Source of the DNA: an uncultured Flavobacteriaceae bacterium
GTDB taxonomy: Bacteria; Bacteroidota; Bacteroidia; Flavobacteriales; Flavobacteriaceae
DNA length: 64,000 nucleotides
Assembly (NCBI GenBank): GCA_947487895.1
Contig: CANKYF010000016.1
Location: 1-64,000 of the forward strand
Direction: 5' to 3'
Shown here: positions 16,283 to 24,170 of the stretch, in pieces
Layout: every line of letters starts with the position of its first letter
How positions within the stretch are numbered: the first letter of the stretch is position 1
Position numbers and translations under genes: made by a program
The notes under the pieces: model-generated
What the model saw: the letters and a program-made list of their open reading frames with translations, nothing else
The model's database searches: none
Told to the model about the DNA's origin: nothing

Positions 16283-16290
16283 TATTTTTG
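16283..16290 (+). promoter_or_regulatory. -7 box before sufE
   Basis: TATTTTTG matches TAnnTTTG, with TTG a few bases upstream. It could start a second SUF transcript covering sufE onward, with a leader of about 105 nt holding the palindrome at 16306-16382. Confidence 0.45.
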
Positions 16291-16305
16291 CTTAAAATTA
16301 TACGT

Positions 16306-16382
16306 TGTCAGGTTGAGCGCAGTCGAAACCAATTTTCATAGACAACATTTACTGTTACCTTTCGACTGCGCTCAAAGTGACA
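16306..16382. repeat. Palindromic element upstream of sufE
   Basis: Arms of 23 bp (16306-16328 and 16360-16382) share the core GAGCGCAGTCGAAA in inverted orientation, with a 31-bp centre. It is the intact form of an interspersed element whose remnants are at 15255 and 24069. In RNA it would form a long stem ending 20 nt before the GTG start of sufE. Confidence 0.85.
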
Positions 16383-16401
16383 GAACTTAAAATTTGACAC
16401 A

Positions 16402-16824
16402 GTGACGATTGAAGATATTCAAAATGAAATAATAGACGAATTCTCAATGTTTGAAGATTGGGAAGAACGTTACCAATATATGATCGATTTAGGGAAAGAA
16501 TTACCCTTAATTAACGACCAATACAAAACCGATAATAATATTATTAAAGGTTGCCAAAGTAAAGTTTGGGTTCATGCAGAAATGAAAGATAACAAATTAG
16601 AATTTACTGCCGATAGTGATGCTATTATCACAAAAGGTATTATTGCAATTTTAATTAGAACATTTTCAAATCAGCACCCAAAAGACATCATTGATGCAGA
16701 TACTAGTTTTATAGACGAAATTGGATTAAAAGAGCATCTATCACCAACTCGCGCCAACGGACTTGTGAGTATGGTAAAACAATTAAAAATGTATGCAATA
16801 GCGTACCAAACACAGTTAAATTAG
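16402..16824 (+). CDS. sufE: Sulfur acceptor SufE
   Basis: A 140-residue partner of SufS that accepts persulfide sulfur and boosts the desulfurase. The catalytic cysteine is C51 in KGCQSKVWV, and the helical surroundings (DWEERYQYMIDLGKELP) match the family. The start is GTG at 16402; it gives the usual N-terminus and no ATG fits better. A palindromic element ends 19 bp upstream, so translation may be affected by RNA structure. Confidence 0.94.
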   Translation: MTIEDIQNEIIDEFSMFEDWEERYQYMIDLGKELPLINDQYKTDNNIIKGCQSKVWVHAEMKDNKLEFTADSDAIITKGIIAILIRTFSNQHPKDIIDADTSFIDEIGLKEHLSPTRANGLVSMVKQLKMYAIAYQTQLN

Positions 16825-16896
16825 TTGATTTGTTGAATCGTGTAATCGTAAAATCGATTAAACAATTAAACAGATAAACGATTAAACATTAGAAAC
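16825..16896. repeat. ATTAAAC-rich repeat leader
   Basis: The gap is built of repeated ATTAAAC/AATCG words. Its last part, TAAACGATTAAACATTA (16875-16891), is identical to the sequence at the same distance (5 bp) before the hppD start codon (37517-37533 on the minus strand). This is a possible shared leader or a dispersed short repeat. Confidence 0.6.
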
Positions 16897-17223
16897 ATGA
16901 GTGACACAACTATAGATGCAAACGCATTAGGCGAAAAAATAGTAAACGTTTTAAAAACCATTTATGATCCTGAAATTCCGGTAGACATCTATGAATTAGG
17001 ACTCATATATGATGTTTTTGTAAACGAAGATTATGACGTTAAAATCTTAATGACTTTAACTACTCCTAATTGTCCAGTAGCTGAAACATTACCTCTAGAA
17101 GTAGAAGAAAAGGTAAAGTCTTTAAATGAGGTGAAAAACGCTGAAGTAGAAATTACTTTTGATCCACCTTGGACACAAGACTTAATGAGTGAAGAAGCTA
17201 AGTTAGAATTAGGAATGCTTTAA
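16897..17223 (+). CDS. DUF59/MIP18-family Fe-S maturation protein
   Basis: A 108-residue protein of the MIP18 (DUF59) family. It has the family start YDPEIPVDIYELGLIYD and the TTPNCPVAE motif with a conserved cysteine. Relatives (SufT, the N-terminal part of Mrp/ApbC) help mature Fe-S proteins; this fits its place right after sufE. It lacks the extra N-terminal region of some SufT proteins, so I leave the symbol empty. It is followed after 9 bp by the YciI-like gene. Confidence 0.88.
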   Translation: MSDTTIDANALGEKIVNVLKTIYDPEIPVDIYELGLIYDVFVNEDYDVKILMTLTTPNCPVAETLPLEVEEKVKSLNEVKNAEVEITFDPPWTQDLMSEEAKLELGML

Positions 17224-17232
17224 ACAATTATC

Positions 17233-17520
17233 ATGTTTATAGTTGAACTTACTTATAAGGTCCATCTCTCTCACGTTGACTTGTATCTTGAAGCTCATGT
17301 ATACTATTTGAATGAACAATATGAATTAGGAAATTTTATTGCTTCAGGTAGAAAAGAACCTAGAAACGGAGGGGTTATATTATCTAAAATATCCAATAAA
17401 GAGGAATTGCTAGCAATTATTAAAAAAGATCCTTTTAATAAGCATAATTTAGCCGATTATAAGCTAATAGAATTTATACCAAGTAAAGTTGGTAAAGGAT
17501 TTGAAAATTTAATAGCCTAG
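17233..17520 (+). CDS. YciI-like protein
   Basis: A 95-residue cytosolic protein of YciI-like (dimeric ferredoxin-like) fold. Family signs are VDLYLEAHVYYLNEQYELGNFIASG with a conserved histidine, and KDPFNKHNLADYKLIEF. YciI members have ill-defined catalytic or binding roles. Tight spacing (9 bp before, 5 bp after) shows it is in the SUF operon; whether it acts in Fe-S biogenesis is unknown. Confidence 0.8.
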   Translation: MFIVELTYKVHLSHVDLYLEAHVYYLNEQYELGNFIASGRKEPRNGGVILSKISNKEELLAIIKKDPFNKHNLADYKLIEFIPSKVGKGFENLIA

Positions 17521-17525
17521 AACCT

Positions 17526-18032
17526 ATGGCAGATGAAATCATAAATCGCGTTGCAAATAGCAAACTAGTTACTTTAGATCTTGAGGATTTTTATCCTGAA
17601 GGTAAACGTGTAATGTTTGATATTAAAGATTGGTTATTTGAAGGGTTTGTTCTAAGAGAAAAGGATTTTAGAAACCATGTTTCAAAATTCAATTGGGATC
17701 AATATCAAGATGCTTATGTTGCTTTAACTTGCAGTACAGATGCTATTATTCCTGGGTGGGCATATATGTTATTAACTGTACACTTAGAGCCTTATGCTAA
17801 AAAAGTAGTAGTTGGTGATTTAGAAACTCTTGAAACTTCTGTTTATCAAGATATCATTAATGATGTAAACATTGAAGAGTACAAAGACAAACCTATCATT
17901 ATAAAAGGCTGTTCAAATAAGCCTGTACCTCAAAATGCATACATATTGCTTACTAACAAGCTAAAACCTATAGCTAAATCTATTATGTATGGAGAAGCTT
18001 GTTCTTCAGTACCTCTTTATAAAAACAAATAA
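17526..18032 (+). CDS. DUF2480 family protein
   Basis: A 168-residue cytosolic protein of the Bacteroidota-specific DUF2480 family; EGKRVMFDIKDWLFEG, VALTCSTDAIIPGWAYM and GCSNKPVPQNAYILLT are characteristic. It has cysteines in ALTCS, KGCSNKP and GEACSS, which might carry a cluster or persulfide, but this is speculation. It is the last tightly packed SUF-operon gene, 5 bp after the YciI-like gene. Confidence 0.88.
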   Translation: MADEIINRVANSKLVTLDLEDFYPEGKRVMFDIKDWLFEGFVLREKDFRNHVSKFNWDQYQDAYVALTCSTDAIIPGWAYMLLTVHLEPYAKKVVVGDLETLETSVYQDIINDVNIEEYKDKPIIIKGCSNKPVPQNAYILLTNKLKPIAKSIMYGEACSSVPLYKNK

Positions 18033-18104
18033 TTTATTGTGACTTTGTAATTATTAAAGGGTCAAAAAACATGTTAATTGTGGTTTTTCTAAAACCTAAT
18101 TCTA

Positions 18105-18118
18105 TTAACATTTGTTAA
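18105..18118. promoter_or_regulatory. TTAACATTTGTTAA inverted repeat
   Basis: Identical to the 14-mer at 9391-9404. It sits 8 bp upstream of the -7 box at 18127-18134. Confidence 0.35.
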
Positions 18119-18126
18119 AATTAATA

Positions 18127-18134
18127 TATATTTG
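18127..18134 (+). promoter_or_regulatory. -7 box of the DUF3078 gene
   Basis: TATATTTG matches TAnnTTTG and gives a leader of about 20 nt before the ATG at 18158. It implies separate expression from the SUF operon. Confidence 0.6.
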
Positions 18135-18157
18135 ACCTCATTAAAAAACTAATTACA

Positions 18158-19084
18158 ATGAAAAAACTACTATTTTTTGCTGTTTTATGTCTTAGCATTT
18201 CTATGGTAAATGCCCAGACAAAAGAAGAACTACAAGCAAAAAAATCTGAAAAACAAGCTGAAGCTGATGCTGCCCAAGCTGAAGCCGACAAATTACAAGC
18301 GCAAATTGACGCACTACCAGGTTGGAGAGTAGGTGCATTTGGAACCATAGGCGGAAGCTTATCTGGATTTAATAATTGGTATGCTCAAGGCGCTCCAAAT
18401 AATAACTCTGGAAATATAGGTTTTACAGTAAATGCCTATGCTAATCTAATTCAAGAAAAATTCTTTTGGAGAAATGCTTTAACTACAAACTTAAACTGGG
18501 TAAAATTAGATAACAAAGATGTTGATACAGATAATGATAGTTTTGAACCGACTACTGATGTGTTTAATATTTCATCTCTTTATGGTAGAAACATTGCTAA
18601 AAATTTAGCAGCTTCTGCTTTATTAGAGTACAGAACTACATTATTAGATAACTTTAATGATCCTGGGTACTTAGACCTTGGTGTTGGTGCTACCTGGACA
18701 CCTATCACAAACCTAGTTGTTGTTATACACCCGTTAAACTACAACTTTGTTTTTGCTGATAATGATGCGGTTTTTGATTCATCTATGGGTGCTAAAATTG
18801 TAGCAGACTACTCAAGACAAATAGGTGCTATTAACTTTAAAACAAACTTCTCTACATTCCAAAGTTATAAATCTGGTGATTTATCAAACTGGACGTGGAC
18901 GAACTCTTTTAGCTATACGCTTTGGAAAATGATTGGAGTTGGTTTTGATTTTGGTTTACGTAGCAACAAACAAGAAGCATTAAATTTTGCATTAGCGCAA
19001 GATCCAGCTACAGCTACAGGGTTTGATGATGTTGATAACGATTTACAAAGCTATTGGACATTTGGTCTAAGCTATAAATTTTAA
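18158..19084 (+). CDS. DUF3078 outer-membrane beta-barrel protein
   Basis: A 308-residue envelope protein. The signal peptide ends at VNAQ (about residue 20). A short, alanine/glutamate-rich coiled coil follows (AEADAAQAEADKLQAQID), then the DUF3078 body with repeated amphipathic strands (GNIGFTVNAYANL, FFWRNALTTNLNWVK, NLAASALLEYRTTLL) and a C-terminal aromatic strand ending YKF, typical of outer-membrane barrels. It is last before a bidirectional terminator. Its role is unknown. Confidence 0.85.
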   Translation: MKKLLFFAVLCLSISMVNAQTKEELQAKKSEKQAEADAAQAEADKLQAQIDALPGWRVGAFGTIGGSLSGFNNWYAQGAPNNNSGNIGFTVNAYANLIQEKFFWRNALTTNLNWVKLDNKDVDTDNDSFEPTTDVFNISSLYGRNIAKNLAASALLEYRTTLLDNFNDPGYLDLGVGATWTPITNLVVVIHPLNYNFVFADNDAVFDSSMGAKIVADYSRQIGAINFKTNFSTFQSYKSGDLSNWTWTNSFSYTLWKMIGVGFDFGLRSNKQEALNFALAQDPATATGFDDVDNDLQSYWTFGLSYKF

Positions 19085-19100
19085 TAAATCTACTTTGAAC

Positions 19101-19138
19101 AAAAAAGGGTTCTAATTTAAAAATTAGAGCCCTTTTTA
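19101..19138. terminator. Bidirectional terminator between DUF3078 and hflX
   Basis: A 12-bp stem (19107-19118 with 19121-19132, one G-T pair) is flanked by an A-run and a T-run. It can end both converging genes. Confidence 0.9.
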
Positions 19139-19157
19139 ATTTATTAATATTATATCA

Positions 19158-20372
19158 CTACATATCTTCATAATTATAATCTGGGTACAAGAAATGGTTA
19201 TAAGGAAAGCGTGTTATGTGAATTTCACGAACCTCATCATAAACACGTTTCTTAAAATCTTCAAGATTACTTTTATTAATAGCTGAAATAAATAACGCGT
19301 TATTACCTACCTTATTCATCCAAGTCCTTTTCCATTCATCTAAAGAGTAATTTGCCTTTGTTCTTTCAGTAACCAAATCATCTTCATCTATTGGTTCTTG
19401 TTTATAAGCATCAATTTTATTGAAAACCATAATAGTTGGTTTATCGCTACTTTTTATTTCACCTAAAATTTTATTGACTGAAGCAATATGTTCCTCAAAG
19501 TTAGGATGAGATATATCAACCACGTGTAGCAACATATCAGCTTCCCTTACCTCATCTAAAGTACTTTTAAAACTATCTATCAATTGTGTAGGTAGCTTTC
19601 TAATAAAACCTACCGTATCACTTAATAAAAAAGGTAAGTTTTGAATCACTACTTTTCTAACAGTTGTATCTAAAGTTGCAAATAGCTTATTTTCAGCAAA
19701 TACTTCGCTTTTGCTAATCACATTCATTAAAGTAGACTTACCCACATTGGTATAACCAACTAATGCCACACGTACCATTTTACCACGGTTACCACGTTGT
19801 ACAGCCATTTGCTTATCAATAGTCTTTATTTTAGATTTTAGTAAAGCTATTTTATCACGCACAATACGTCTATCTGTTTCAATTTCCGTCTCACCAGGAC
19901 CGCGCATACCGATACCTCCTTTTTGTCGCTCAAGGTGTGTCCACATACCTCTTAATCTTGGTAATAAATATTCACACTGAGCTAATTCTACCTGAGTTCT
20001 TGCGTAACTGGTTTGAGCACGTTGTGCAAAAATATCCAGTATTAAATTGGTTCTATCTAATACCTTTACGTTAAGTATTTTACTAATATTACGTTCTTGA
20101 GCAGCAGATAATTCATCATCAAAAATAGCAGTCCCTACTTTGTTTTCTTCAATAAATTGGCGAACATCTTCCATTTTACCAGAACCAATAAAAGTTTTAG
20201 AATTTGGCATGTCCATTTTCTGCGTAAAACGTTTTATTACTTCTCCTCCTGCTGTATAAGTTAAAAACTCTAGCTCATCTAAATATTCTTTAGATTGGAT
20301 TTCATCTTGATCTTTAGTAATAATTCCTATTAAAACTGCTTTTTCTAAGGCAATATTTTTCTTTTCTATCAT
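19158..20372 (-). CDS. hflX: GTPase HflX
   Basis: A 404-residue ribosome-associated GTPase; in other bacteria it splits stalled ribosomes under stress. The N-terminal HflX domain carries SGKMEDVRQFIEE and the glycine-rich GGIGMRGPGETEIETDRR. The G domain has P-loop GYTNVGKST, switch segment FATLDTTVRK, DTVGFIRKLP and NKID. Length is normal. It is monocistronic, with a consensus -7 box 17 bp upstream and a shared terminator downstream. Confidence 0.95.
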   Translation of the reverse strand: MIEKKNIALEKAVLIGIITKDQDEIQSKEYLDELEFLTYTAGGEVIKRFTQKMDMPNSKTFIGSGKMEDVRQFIEENKVGTAIFDDELSAAQERNISKILNVKVLDRTNLILDIFAQRAQTSYARTQVELAQCEYLLPRLRGMWTHLERQKGGIGMRGPGETEIETDRRIVRDKIALLKSKIKTIDKQMAVQRGNRGKMVRVALVGYTNVGKSTLMNVISKSEVFAENKLFATLDTTVRKVVIQNLPFLLSDTVGFIRKLPTQLIDSFKSTLDEVREADMLLHVVDISHPNFEEHIASVNKILGEIKSSDKPTIMVFNKIDAYKQEPIDEDDLVTERTKANYSLDEWKRTWMNKVGNNALFISAINKSNLEDFKKRVYDEVREIHITRFPYNHFLYPDYNYEDM

Positions 20373-20388
20373 AAATCTATATAATGGA

Positions 20389-20396
20389 CAAAGTTA
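20389..20396 (-). promoter_or_regulatory. -7 box of hflX
   Basis: Minus strand TAACTTTG matches TAnnTTTG and ends 16 nt before the hflX ATG, so the leader would be only about 12 nt. Confidence 0.55.
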
Positions 20397-20447
20397 CATA
20401 ATTACAACTACATTAATTTTTATACTTTTAAGGTCAATTTTTGATTT

Positions 20448-21416
20448 ATGAATGATTTATTTGAGAATATTCCTGTTCAAGACAATATGCAAACTGTTGC
20501 GTTTTACAATCTTGAAAATTTGTTTGATTTAGAAGACGACGAGCATACTAATGATAATGATTTTCTACCAACTTCTGCCAAAAAGTGGACCCAGAAACGT
20601 TATGATAATAAACTGCGAAAACTTGGTTTTGCTATTTCTAATATTGGAAGGCGAGAAACAGGAAAACATCCTGCAATTGTTGGTTTAGCCGAGGTAGAAA
20701 ATGCCAAAGTTATTGAAGACCTCATAAAATCTAAACATTTAGAAGGTTACAAGTATGATTATGTACATTATGAATCTCCTGATGAGCGCGGTATTGATGT
20801 TGCTCTGATATACGACACCAATACTTTTGAAGTCACAAATTCTGAAGCTTTTAGTGTGCTGCTAACTGATGAAGACGGATTACCTGATTACACCAGAGAT
20901 ATTCTGTTGGTAAGTGGACATCTAGATAACGAACCTATGCATGTTATAGTAAACCATTGGTCATCAAGACGCGAAGGCACTGAAGAATCTGAACCTAAAC
21001 GTATCGCTTCTTCAGAAAAAGTGGGAGACATCATTTCTTCTTTAAAAACTGAAAATGAAGACGCTAAAATTATAATTATTGGTGATTTTAACGATGAACC
21101 TCATAATAACAGCATTGTAAGATTGGTTCAAAATTATAGCTTGTACAATCCTTTTGAAACGTTACGCTCTTACAATAGGGGCACAGTAAGCAGATATAAA
21201 CAGTGGAGCATATTTGATCAAGTATTTTTTACTTCTAACTTTTTTAAAAGTTCTAAAGACCAATTTGAATATTACAATGCCAACATTTTTGATGAAGACT
21301 TTTTAAAGATTTTCAAAGGAAAATTCAAAGGCTCTCCTTTTAGAACTTATGCTGGTAAAAAGTATAAAGGAGGTTATAGTGACCATTTTCCTGTGTATGC
21401 TATTTTTAAGAGGTAA
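20448..21416 (+). CDS. Endonuclease/exonuclease/phosphatase family protein (no signal peptide)
   Basis: A 322-residue protein of the DNase-I-like (EEP, MnuA-like) superfamily. The catalytic framework is present: FYNLENLFD, GLAEVEN (metal-binding glutamate), RGIDVALIY, VNHWSSRR, IIGDFNDEP and the C-terminal SDHFPVYA histidine. No signal peptide is visible, so it seems cytosolic, unlike its secreted paralogue at 27062. It should cleave phosphodiester bonds in DNA or phospho-compounds; the substrate is unknown. Confidence 0.87.
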   Translation: MNDLFENIPVQDNMQTVAFYNLENLFDLEDDEHTNDNDFLPTSAKKWTQKRYDNKLRKLGFAISNIGRRETGKHPAIVGLAEVENAKVIEDLIKSKHLEGYKYDYVHYESPDERGIDVALIYDTNTFEVTNSEAFSVLLTDEDGLPDYTRDILLVSGHLDNEPMHVIVNHWSSRREGTEESEPKRIASSEKVGDIISSLKTENEDAKIIIIGDFNDEPHNNSIVRLVQNYSLYNPFETLRSYNRGTVSRYKQWSIFDQVFFTSNFFKSSKDQFEYYNANIFDEDFLKIFKGKFKGSPFRTYAGKKYKGGYSDHFPVYAIFKR

Positions 21417-21422
21417 AGCAAG

Positions 21423-21875
21423 TTATTCTTTACCTTTTTTACTATTTAATAATTTATCGATATTTGGAAACTCGTCACTAATTATTTTATAATCCCTTTT
21501 CCCATCATTATTATTATCACCATATTCTAGTCCTGCCATTATAAAACCTTTAATATCTTTTCGATCATCATGACTAAGTTTTTCCAGAAGTTTTATAAAT
21601 TCATTTTCACCTGTTTTATAAATAATTTGTGTAATCACAAATCCCAAATCATGACAAACTTCACCAGTACATCCAAAATCATTCAACCCTATTAGCGCCT
21701 TTGGGCTTTTGTCTAAAGTTTGTTTTACCAATCTTTTCAGTTTTATATTTCTTTGTTCTCCTTGAGTATGCAAACTTTCAGGGATTATTACTCCATCTAC
21801 TTCATTCTTATTACATGACGTGAAAAGAGTTATCAATACTAAAAATTTTATGATCTTACTTTTTGAAAATACCAT
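21423..21875 (-). CDS. Small lipoprotein, function unknown
   Basis: A 150-residue lipoprotein with a clear signal and lipobox (LFTSC). The mature part has a Cys pair in DFGCTGEVCHDLG that may form a disulfide, and a DNNNDGKRDY loop that resembles a calcium-binding DxDxDG motif. I do not recognise a family. It ends 6 bp from the convergent EEP gene. Its neighbour at 21979 is also a small lipoprotein on the same strand. Confidence 0.6.
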   Translation of the reverse strand: MVFSKSKIIKFLVLITLFTSCNKNEVDGVIIPESLHTQGEQRNIKLKRLVKQTLDKSPKALIGLNDFGCTGEVCHDLGFVITQIIYKTGENEFIKLLEKLSHDDRKDIKGFIMAGLEYGDNNNDGKRDYKIISDEFPNIDKLLNSKKGKE

Positions 21876-21978
21876 GACTTATTGTTTTACGGTGATATTA
21901 AAATACAAAAATTAACCCATATTCGTAAAACCCATTAAAAGATTTTTCATATAATAGATTGTATTTAAACACCATACA

Positions 21979-22500
21979 TTAAAAACATGCTTCTTTACCA
22001 TAAGGATTAGATTCATGATCTATTGTAAAATTGAATGTTTTCCCATCTTTTTTCCTGGTATATTCTACATAATCCCAAATCCCAGAATGCGTTAGTTTAT
22101 AAGTACCATTATGTTGCCCTTTATAAATCTCGCTATAGTATTTTATAATAGTAGGTTTAGCTCCACCATTTATAGTTTCTTCTTTACCAAACACTAAATT
22201 TATGGCTTCCTTTTGTCCTTTATATTTTACTTGTAATGCTTTATTAGTTTCTGTATAACTCACCCAAATCATTCTGGATGATACTTTATCATCTTTAAAA
22301 CAAATATAATGGTGTACAGTATCACTACTCTTTCCTCCTTCTACAACCTTCTCTTTTTTTGATTGATTTATAGAGTCTAAAGCTTTTGCTTTAGAAACAG
22401 TATTAACTTGCTTTTCAGGTGTACTGTTGTTTGCTTTTTCTTTACATGAAAACAGCATGATAGATACTGTTATAAGAATTGTAAAATATTTATTTTTCAT
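21979..22500 (-). CDS. Lipoprotein, function unknown
   Basis: A 173-residue lipoprotein. I start at the ATG at 22500 (MKNKYFTIL), which puts the lipobox MLFSC in the normal place; the frame extends 51 bp further to another ATG (22551). After a Ser/Thr/Lys linker the mature part reads like a small beta-rich domain (HHYICFKDDKVSSRMIWVSY; KLTHSGIWDYVEYTRKKDGK). No family recognised. It lies downstream of the DUF5689 gene and may be co-transcribed (63-bp gap). Confidence 0.6.
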   Translation of the reverse strand: MKNKYFTILITVSIMLFSCKEKANNSTPEKQVNTVSKAKALDSINQSKKEKVVEGGKSSDTVHHYICFKDDKVSSRMIWVSYTETNKALQVKYKGQKEAINLVFGKEETINGGAKPTIIKYYSEIYKGQHNGTYKLTHSGIWDYVEYTRKKDGKTFNFTIDHESNPYGKEACF

Positions 22501-22563
22501 CTGTTTTTTTAATTGCCTTATAAAAATACTTCTATTTGAGATGAATCGCAATGGTATATAAAC

Positions 22564-24000
22564 TTAATTAGTGTAATCAATACTCACATCATCCAATTCA
22601 TAAACACCATCAAAAGATTCTTTATCTCCTCCTGTATATTTAAATGCTATGTGAATAGTTCCTGATAAGCAGGATAAATCTACATTTCCAGAATTAAACC
22701 AAGTCACAAAAGAATCTGAATCTTTTACCACATAACCATCCGCTAAAATTTTCCAAGTAGCTAATGTTATATTAGTTTCAGTTCCATCCCAATCATCTGA
22801 AACTAACACCTCCATAAAACTACTATCAGCTCTACTGTTAGAGGTTTTAAATCGAAGGGTTTCACCATCTTGAGTATCTAAATTAATTTCAGGAGTAATT
22901 AACCAACCTACATTTTTAATATCTCCAGAACTAGCCGATTGAAACCTTGCAGAACGTCCTAAAGATGCATTAGTTGATGTTGAAGACCAAGCTTCCCAAC
23001 CTTCAGTACCTACTTCAATATAGTTAGTCCAACCATTCCCTTCTATTAATCTATTGTTGCGTTGAGATTCAAAATCTTCAAAAAATAAATTTTCAGAACC
23101 ATATGATTCTGCTATTCCACAGGAAAACTCTAGAGGATCACATCTTTCGGTAGAATCAAGGTTTACGCCTGTTGAACTTAATGGCAAGATTACATTAAAC
23201 TCATCTCTAAAATCTCTACTAAGAATACCTGTTACAGTCCCCTTTCCTTGAGGTACTAACAACGATTTAAAATCTGAAAACGTACTGGTCTGCATGATTA
23301 CCTGAATACCTGAATCACAACTTTCTAACAAACGTAACCCATCAAACTCATCAAAAGATTCACTAGCAAAAGTTGCTCCTAATTCAAATCTATTTAATTG
23401 CATGTTTTCTAATTGAACAAATGTGTTTTCATCAGCTTCAGTTACATCTTCTAAACTCACTATTTTAGGTTGAATTTCTAAAACTTCAGGACTTCTAATA
23501 ACAATATCTTTAAATTCTGTAGCCTGAATTTGCTTCACATTTATAGCATCTCCTTTTCCTATAGTAATAACCCCATTCATTTCACCAATGGTTAATCCAT
23601 TTAGTTTTATAAATACCTTTTGTCCAAACTGATATATATCAGATAAATTACTCTGGTTAACATCTATTTTAAAACCAAGTCTAGGATCATTATCAGGGTT
23701 ACTGTCATCTATCTTATTTTGGATAATCAATTCCTTAAAAAAATTTCCCGATTTATCAGATGATACCACATAACCTTCAAGATAAACGTCATCAGTAATT
23801 ACAATTGTAGAATTACCACCATTTACTGCCTGTTCATATAAAGATTTAATCGCTTTAAATGTAGTAATTTGGTTTTGCGGAATCTCTGGCTCTGAAATAG
23901 AGGTGTCAGGTATTTTAAAGTTATCATCTTTAGTACAAGATCCTACCAGTACTAATATAGTGATACTAAAAACCAGTTTTATTTTATTGATTTTATTCAT
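22564..24000 (-). CDS. DUF5689 / choice-of-anchor-J lipoprotein
   Basis: A 478-residue lipoprotein with lipobox VGSC (Cys22) and TKDDN behind it, a surface-export-like signal. Residues about 50-260 are a DUF5689 OB-fold-like region (VYLEGYVVSSDKSGNFFKELIIQN; KVFIKLNGLTIGEMNG). OB-fold domains of this sort precede the nuclease domain in some extracellular nucleases. Residues about 300-478 are a choice-of-anchor-J, jelly-roll-like domain (FFEDFESQ; GWLITPEINLDTQ). It sits downstream of a TonB receptor, separated by a repeat. Confidence 0.82.
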   Translation of the reverse strand: MNKINKIKLVFSITILVLVGSCTKDDNFKIPDTSISEPEIPQNQITTFKAIKSLYEQAVNGGNSTIVITDDVYLEGYVVSSDKSGNFFKELIIQNKIDDSNPDNDPRLGFKIDVNQSNLSDIYQFGQKVFIKLNGLTIGEMNGVITIGKGDAINVKQIQATEFKDIVIRSPEVLEIQPKIVSLEDVTEADENTFVQLENMQLNRFELGATFASESFDEFDGLRLLESCDSGIQVIMQTSTFSDFKSLLVPQGKGTVTGILSRDFRDEFNVILPLSSTGVNLDSTERCDPLEFSCGIAESYGSENLFFEDFESQRNNRLIEGNGWTNYIEVGTEGWEAWSSTSTNASLGRSARFQSASSGDIKNVGWLITPEINLDTQDGETLRFKTSNSRADSSFMEVLVSDDWDGTETNITLATWKILADGYVVKDSDSFVTWFNSGNVDLSCLSGTIHIAFKYTGGDKESFDGVYELDDVSIDYTN

Positions 24001-24068
24001 TTGTATAGTTTTATCTTTTAAGTGATCATTGCAAGGAATGAAACAATCTCGTCTTTATAATTAAACAG

Positions 24069-24163
24069 ACTGCCACGGTCGTTCTACTTCGACTATGCAT
24101 TTCGACAGGCTCAATGTGACACTCAGTGTGACACTCAGCAACCTCTTCCTCACAGTGATGTCA
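24069..24163. repeat. Degenerate interspersed repeat with 12-bp tandem unit
   Basis: This region contains TTCGACAGGCTCAATGTGAC, a relative of the palindrome at 16306, and two adjacent 12-bp units GTGACACTCAGT/C (24116-24139). It occupies the gap between the TonB receptor and the DUF5689 gene. No terminator is visible in it. Confidence 0.65.
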
Positions 24164-24170
24164 TGAATTT

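Noticed and set aside
24116-24139. Tandem 12-bp units as a CRISPR or phage attachment site
   Set aside because: Only two units with no spacers, and no cas or integrase genes nearby. They fit a decayed interspersed palindrome.
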